Positions 59,575-64,000 of a stretch of DNA of 64,000 bases are shown piece after piece; position 1 is the first letter of the stretch, and each line of letters starts with the position of its first letter. Below the pieces are notes generated by a model. The model was not told the origin of the DNA. It saw only the letters and a list, made by a program, of their open reading frames with translations, and made no database searches. This DNA is from Climacium dendroides (lineage: Eukaryota > Streptophyta > Bryopsida > Hypnales > Climaciaceae): contig OX467091.1 in the NCBI GenBank assembly GCA_950106755.1, positions 28,537,538 to 28,601,537 of the forward strand, given 5' to 3'. The position numbers were made by a program, and so were the translations under genes.

Positions 59575-62566
59575 CTACACCAACCTACGCCAACAGAATG
59601 GTCGTGTACCTTTTAGGCTATCGTACTCGTCAATTGTCACCATCCTCCAACCTTTAGAACCCTGCGTACTGCTTGTTCCCGTGTTTGAGAAATGGCCCCT
59701 CCTCTTCTCTTTCCCTGCTTCTCTGCTCAAAGGTGCATCCCGTTTCTTCCGGCTATCTTCAAAGTCTGAGTTGCTGTTTGTATTGTCCTGAGATAATGGG
59801 GTAATTACCTCACCGAACAACCTCGTTATTTGGTCTATTGGGGGAATCTCAATTACATGCGAAGTGCACCACAGGATAGGTGCATTGGGCACACCCTCCA
59901 CTTGGTCTACATATTGAATATCTGCTGGGAATCGCATTTTCGAATCAAACATTACAGGGGTGTTTTTATAAAAACAACGCACCACTGTTATCATCTGTTG
60001 ACCTTCTCTGCAAACCTCATTCACAGAGTCCACGCACCTTGACTTCCGATTCACTCCAGCATGGCCTTCTGCCACAACCTTCCCCACATGCTTCGGATGA
60101 AGAATCCACACTCTCGTTCGGGTCTTGATTGGATTCTGCGTATACAAAACCATTTGTGAGCAACTTCCACATAAAAATACCCCTACATTCCACAACAGAA
60201 TTTCATCTTTAATTCAGCCAACACTCAATCCATGGAACCCATCGATTTTTTCTAATGCATGCAACTCTCACAATTTGCAGTTTTTTTGTTCATTTTAGCC
60301 ATACTCATAAAGGTCTTCACTGCACTCACAGAGTTCTTCGGCTGCTTATATAACACCAACTTCTTCACAACTGAGGCGTCGATTTCAGCTAACCTCCGTT
60401 TTCTCTATACCTCCTTACCACTATGGTGGTTCACTTTCTGTCTCGATTTCCCGCCTTCATCAGTAGCCACTTTACGTTTCTTGATAACTCTTGGATGCAC
60501 AGGAGGTTCTTCATCACTCAAAGCATTCACCTCCGTCTCAGGCCGGTCGAATTCACCATCACTCTCTTCCGATGCGATATCTTCGTCTCCTTCCAAATCC
60601 ACGTCATCATCAATGACCGACATTACAAATTTCCTTGTCATTTTCACCTTCTTCGAACTCCCAGACCGTTCAAAATCCACAGCCACTTTCCCTTTTCCTG
60701 AGACTAGGCCTTCTTCTTCTGCTACAAATGGCGTGTCATGTACATCTTCACGGAAATTTGCTACCTCTTCCATCATGTGAAGTCCAACATCTCTATTGCT
60801 CTTAGGCTGTGCAACCCCACTTAATCTTCCTAATCGCGGCAACACTTCCATGTCTTCCACGTATATTGCCTTTTTTTTTTTTTCGGCGGCTTTCTGCTTC
60901 ATGGATGGCAGAAGCTCTTGAAAATCTCTGTAGTCAGAGAATTCATCGTCTGATGATAGCAACAGTGTCTCCTCCTTCATGATGCCAACCGTGAATTCCG
61001 AAGTATATTTCAATTTACTTGTATCAATGACCTCAGTCATTGCATTCCTCGAAACCATCTTCTACTTCCCTGATGAACCTGCTGTCGACACTTTCGCTAC
61101 AAAATTCTCCTACATGCAGGAACTACGCTCGCTTGGGAGTCCACTTTTACGAATCGGTTCTCTTTCAAATTCTTCCACCTCCGGATGCTGCAAGCTATTC
61201 ACGACCTCTACCGCTGTCCGGCTGCTCTGTCGACACTTCACGGCCGTCTGATTTTTAGTGGCTGCCCCTAAGTCCTCGGGTTCCCCCAAATCCTCTTTCA
61301 AACAAGCTCGAGAGCCACAATGCTCAGCATAGAAAGACAGAACGGTGTCCATTGCGTTGTGGAGTTGGTTGTTGATGTCAGCCATTGGGATCCTCTGTGT
61401 AACTGGAAACACCGCACTAGTCGTTTTGGACACCGCGCAAGGAAGTCCCAAAGAATCCTACCATGCACATTTCGAATTTTTTGTGAAAATTTTGCTCTAC
61501 ATCCAATACATTTCTTTGCATTTCCATTCAAAATGTGAACTGCATTGACAAGACAAATCATTAAATGTTACAAAGTATACCGAGACTAGTGTGAAAGGAA
61601 TTCCCGATTCCTGCTGCTCAACATTCTCGACGTCGAGTTCGTCCACAGTCTTCCCTTTCCCAAACGCTCCGTCTCCCTTCTGATACTTACAACCATTCCA
61701 CAATATAATTGATTTCCAAACAAACTGATATCAACTCCTGTACACTGCATGATTATATCACAGACATTGTAATTGTAAAGAGTTTTCATTCCCAAACAAC
61801 GCTGACTTCTAAAATGTCGTGCATCTGTATCCATTTTCAAATACGAACCGTTTACCCTTAAAACAAGGTCCTCCGAAAATGCAAAAGCAATTTTTTATAA
61901 TGATCAATAACCATAGGAACACATACTTCGATCAACAACCCTGCACTGCTCTTCACATTATACAATTTCCAAAAGGACTGAACACGCGTTGTGCAATTCC
62001 TCATGTCCAACTGATCCATAGGACTGCAAGCACATGTCCCACTGAATTTAATGACCACTCCTAATTCTCAAGTGCCACATACTTCTGGTTGCCCATGTAC
62101 TCACCCTTTCCTCATTTATTTGAATTCTGTTCATATATCACATACCTCATAAACTATCATACTGTACAATGAGAATTACACATTATACAGAGAATTTCTA
62201 CAACTTCCACTAGGATTAGCAACGTACCCAATTTGTTTTCTCTACAGCTGCATTGCCGTCGATCCGCTTGTGTTCTTTTTGCTCTTGTGCTGACTTCCAC
62301 TTCTCTACCAATTGCAACCATGCCCTCTGTTTACAACCCTCCGGGTTTTTTTTCTCTCCTTCCTTTATCCAAAATTGACGATATTGAGCTCTACTTCTTT
62401 TAAAACAACCCTTCAAAAAATTCTCCACAAACCCTGAAGGCAATGGTCTGAGCAATACAAACTGTCTTCCTACCTCCTCCATTACGTCATTCATTAAATT
62501 CTGGTCATGAACGTCTATATATGCATCATGAACTAAGGAATAAGCAGCCAACTTCAGAGCATTCAA
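59575..62566 (-). CDS. Probable spliced gene of unknown function
   Basis: Several minus-strand exon-like segments in the same orientation. The 5' one (62566 to about 62223, donor GTACGT) encodes a helical, tryptophan-containing domain (LVHDAYIDVHDQNLMNDV, GRQFVLLRPLPSGFVENF, NPEGCKQRAWLQLVEKW). Another lies at about 61450-61130. A long Asp/Glu/Lys-rich exon follows (about 61060-60436, ending at a GTAAGG donor), with acidic runs such as DDDVDLEGDED and basic KKRK. The last segment (about 60137-59575) ends SLKGTRPFCWRRLV before TAG. I recognise no domain. Exon linkage is inferred from orientation, frame and splice signals. Size and the acidic/basic tracts resemble nuclear proteins of transposons or their hosts. 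Confidence 0.4.
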
Positions 62567-62626
62567 AAACTGCGACTTAAATCGGACAATGGTACCGTCC
62601 CTATCTTACACTACGTTCACCTGCGG

Positions 62627-62662
62627 ATTTTGGGTTTAGGGTTTAGGGTTTAGGGTTTAGGA
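62627..62662 (+). repeat. Interstitial telomere-like repeat (TTTAGGG)n
   Basis: Four tandem GGTTTAG/TTTAGGG units followed by a degenerate one. TTTAGGG is the telomere repeat of most plants and many green algae. The run is far too short to be a chromosome end. Confidence 0.85.
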
Positions 62663-63448
62663 TTTACGGGTTACAAGAGCGTCCCTAAAGCTAGGGTTTA
62701 TTTGGGCATGGTTTTTATTGCACCTACCCCCCCATTTGTGGACGTTGCGAATCCAAAAATGTTGATTTGAATCTAAATTTTTTCTTCGTTTGTGAGATAT
62801 AGCAACTTTGACTTTAGGGTTTGAAAGTTTGACTTTGCAATTGTGGCTTCGTTTTGAAAACACCAAAAGTGAAAGATATCTTTTTGGAATGGGCTTCATG
62901 AGAGCTTTTCAAAAATGTCTTATTGGGATAAAAATAGCAACTTCTATTTTGGATCCAAATCGTTGTTCAAGGATATGTTGACTTTCAGATAGGGTTGCGA
63001 ATGAAAATTTAGAATGGATGACCTCATAGGTCGTCGTCGTGGGACTCCAGAATGACGTGGCACTTTGCGATTGGACATTCGATGCATGAGATATGAGCGG
63101 ATGAAGTTTGTTTCATCAAACTTCATCCATCGATTGTGGTGAATGAAAATATTGGATGATAAAGTAAAAGATGTTTTTGGAAAGCTAGAAGAAGCAACTT
63201 TAAGGTGGGGCCTTTGCATTTTTCCAAAAATAGATTTTTAGGGTTGACATACAATGCATGGCTAGACAAACACTTTTGTATGAAGAAGGGCAGTCAAAAT
63301 CGGAAGTCACGAGGTTGTAGGTCTTGGTCATGGGACTCCAAAATGACGTGGCACTTGTCGATTGGACGATCCATGCATGTCATGACCCTTATGACCCTTC
63401 AAACCTTGGATGGATGAATGCATTGATATATAAACGAATGTATGATTG

Positions 63449-63502
63449 TGTCATGACCTTTACGTCATGACCTTTACGTTATGACCTTTACGTCATGACC
63501 TT
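63449..63502 (+). repeat. Short tandem repeat GTCATGACCTTTAC
   Basis: Four near-identical ~14-bp units ((G/C)TCATGACCTTTACGT). They lie in otherwise unassigned AT-rich sequence (62663-63540). Confidence 0.8.
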
Positions 63503-63539
63503 TGATGGATGAATGCATTTATGAATCATGGACTAATTC

Positions 63540-64000
63540 ATGATGAAATGTGCATTAGTGAATAAACAGGGATTGCCCGGAGATAGAGATCTCCAGAGGG
63601 TGGATTTATGCAATGGAGTTAGACAACTCCACTTGGATGACTAATGTATTGGAGTTAAACAACTCCCAGACAAGAAGAAGCATGTGGAACTTGGAGTTAG
63701 ATAACTCCAAGTAGAAGATAAAGATTAGGACAAGATATGATTAGAAAAGGATAACTAGGACTTTTACTTTAATGGCTAATTTTGGATAGAAACAAGGTTA
63801 GAAAGCCAAAAGTAGGAAAAACAAGTCCTAGTCTATATTAAGGACTTATAGTCTTATTTGATAGTATATAAGGTGGAGCTTGGGGGTGAAGAGATCATCT
63901 TTGATAGATTGATCTCTCTCTATGGTCGGGTGGTTTGAGCCCCTTATGATAACATGTATGTTTATGAGTATATCTTGTGTTCTTTATTTGAGTCTATTGT
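63540..64000 (+). repeat. Possible LTR, running off the right edge
   Basis: Repeated GGAGTTA(G/A)A(C/T)AACTCC hairpin motifs (63615-63710) are followed by a TATATAAGG box (63864-63872) and a leader-like GATTGATCTCTCTC stretch. This layout resembles the U3/R part of plant LTRs. No second copy or coding region is visible, so it is tentative. Confidence 0.3.

Noticed and set aside
62627..62662. Chromosome end
   Set aside because: Only four to five TTTAGGG-type units, with over 1.3 kb of ordinary sequence beyond.

Overview
This window is eukaryotic nuclear DNA. It has spliced genes with GT-AG introns, long AT-rich spacers, microsatellites, TTTAGGG-type telomere-like repeats, and plant-style hAT, MULE and CACTA elements. 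It looks like a large, transposon-filled genome of a plant or other streptophyte; a seedless plant or charophyte alga is my guess, but the sequence does not settle it. I see no convincing ordinary host gene. Nearly everything recognisable is transposon-derived, and most of it is damaged by stop codons or frameshifts.

The main result is a pair of giant two-gene DNA transposons, E1 (11967-26846, 14.9 kb) and E2 (41631-56067, 14.4 kb), inserted in opposite orientation. Each is bounded by a 10-bp target-site duplication and by imperfect terminal inverted repeats built from GAGC-type repeats and an inner CCTATGACCGTGG motif. Each carries two divergent genes that read away from a 0.8-1.0 kb shared promoter region. 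One is a MULE-like transposase (WRKY/GCM1-like zinc finger, RNase-H-like core, one conserved intron, SWIM finger). The other is a many-exon gene whose product joins a ParB/Srx-like DGNHR domain to a degenerate beta-class DNA methyltransferase-like domain. The proteins of the two copies differ greatly, so the architecture is old. In both copies the long 5' introns of the ParB-methyltransferase gene are filled with different palindromic repeats that share the core TCGGNNCCGA: three ~105-bp hairpins in E1 and ~29 minisatellite units in E2.

Layout. 1-330: fragment of a third MULE transposase, cut by an LTR-like sequence at 347. 347-2123: LTR-like sequence and a gag-like ORF running into a GC-rich repeat. 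2151-2379: CACTA MITE. 2731-6119: hAT transposase. 7032-10133: K1, an unknown coiled-coil protein. 11967-26846: E1. 28173-29300: K2, related to K1. 30658-32052: protein-kinase-like gene. 34017-36355: ORF A, LTR-like sequence and a second gag-like ORF. 37441-40000: DUF7869-type transposase-like gene. 41631-56067: E2. 56078-64000: mostly unassigned, with a probable spliced unknown gene on the minus strand (59575-62566), a telomere-like repeat and a possible LTR at the right edge.

Two patterns cut across elements. CGGACGGGC-type GC-rich islands lie 0.02-0.5 kb upstream of the start codons of five unrelated transposon-type genes, often next to a TATAAG/TATAAAG box. Premature stops inside otherwise open frames are strongly skewed to TAG (22 of 28 that I can place).
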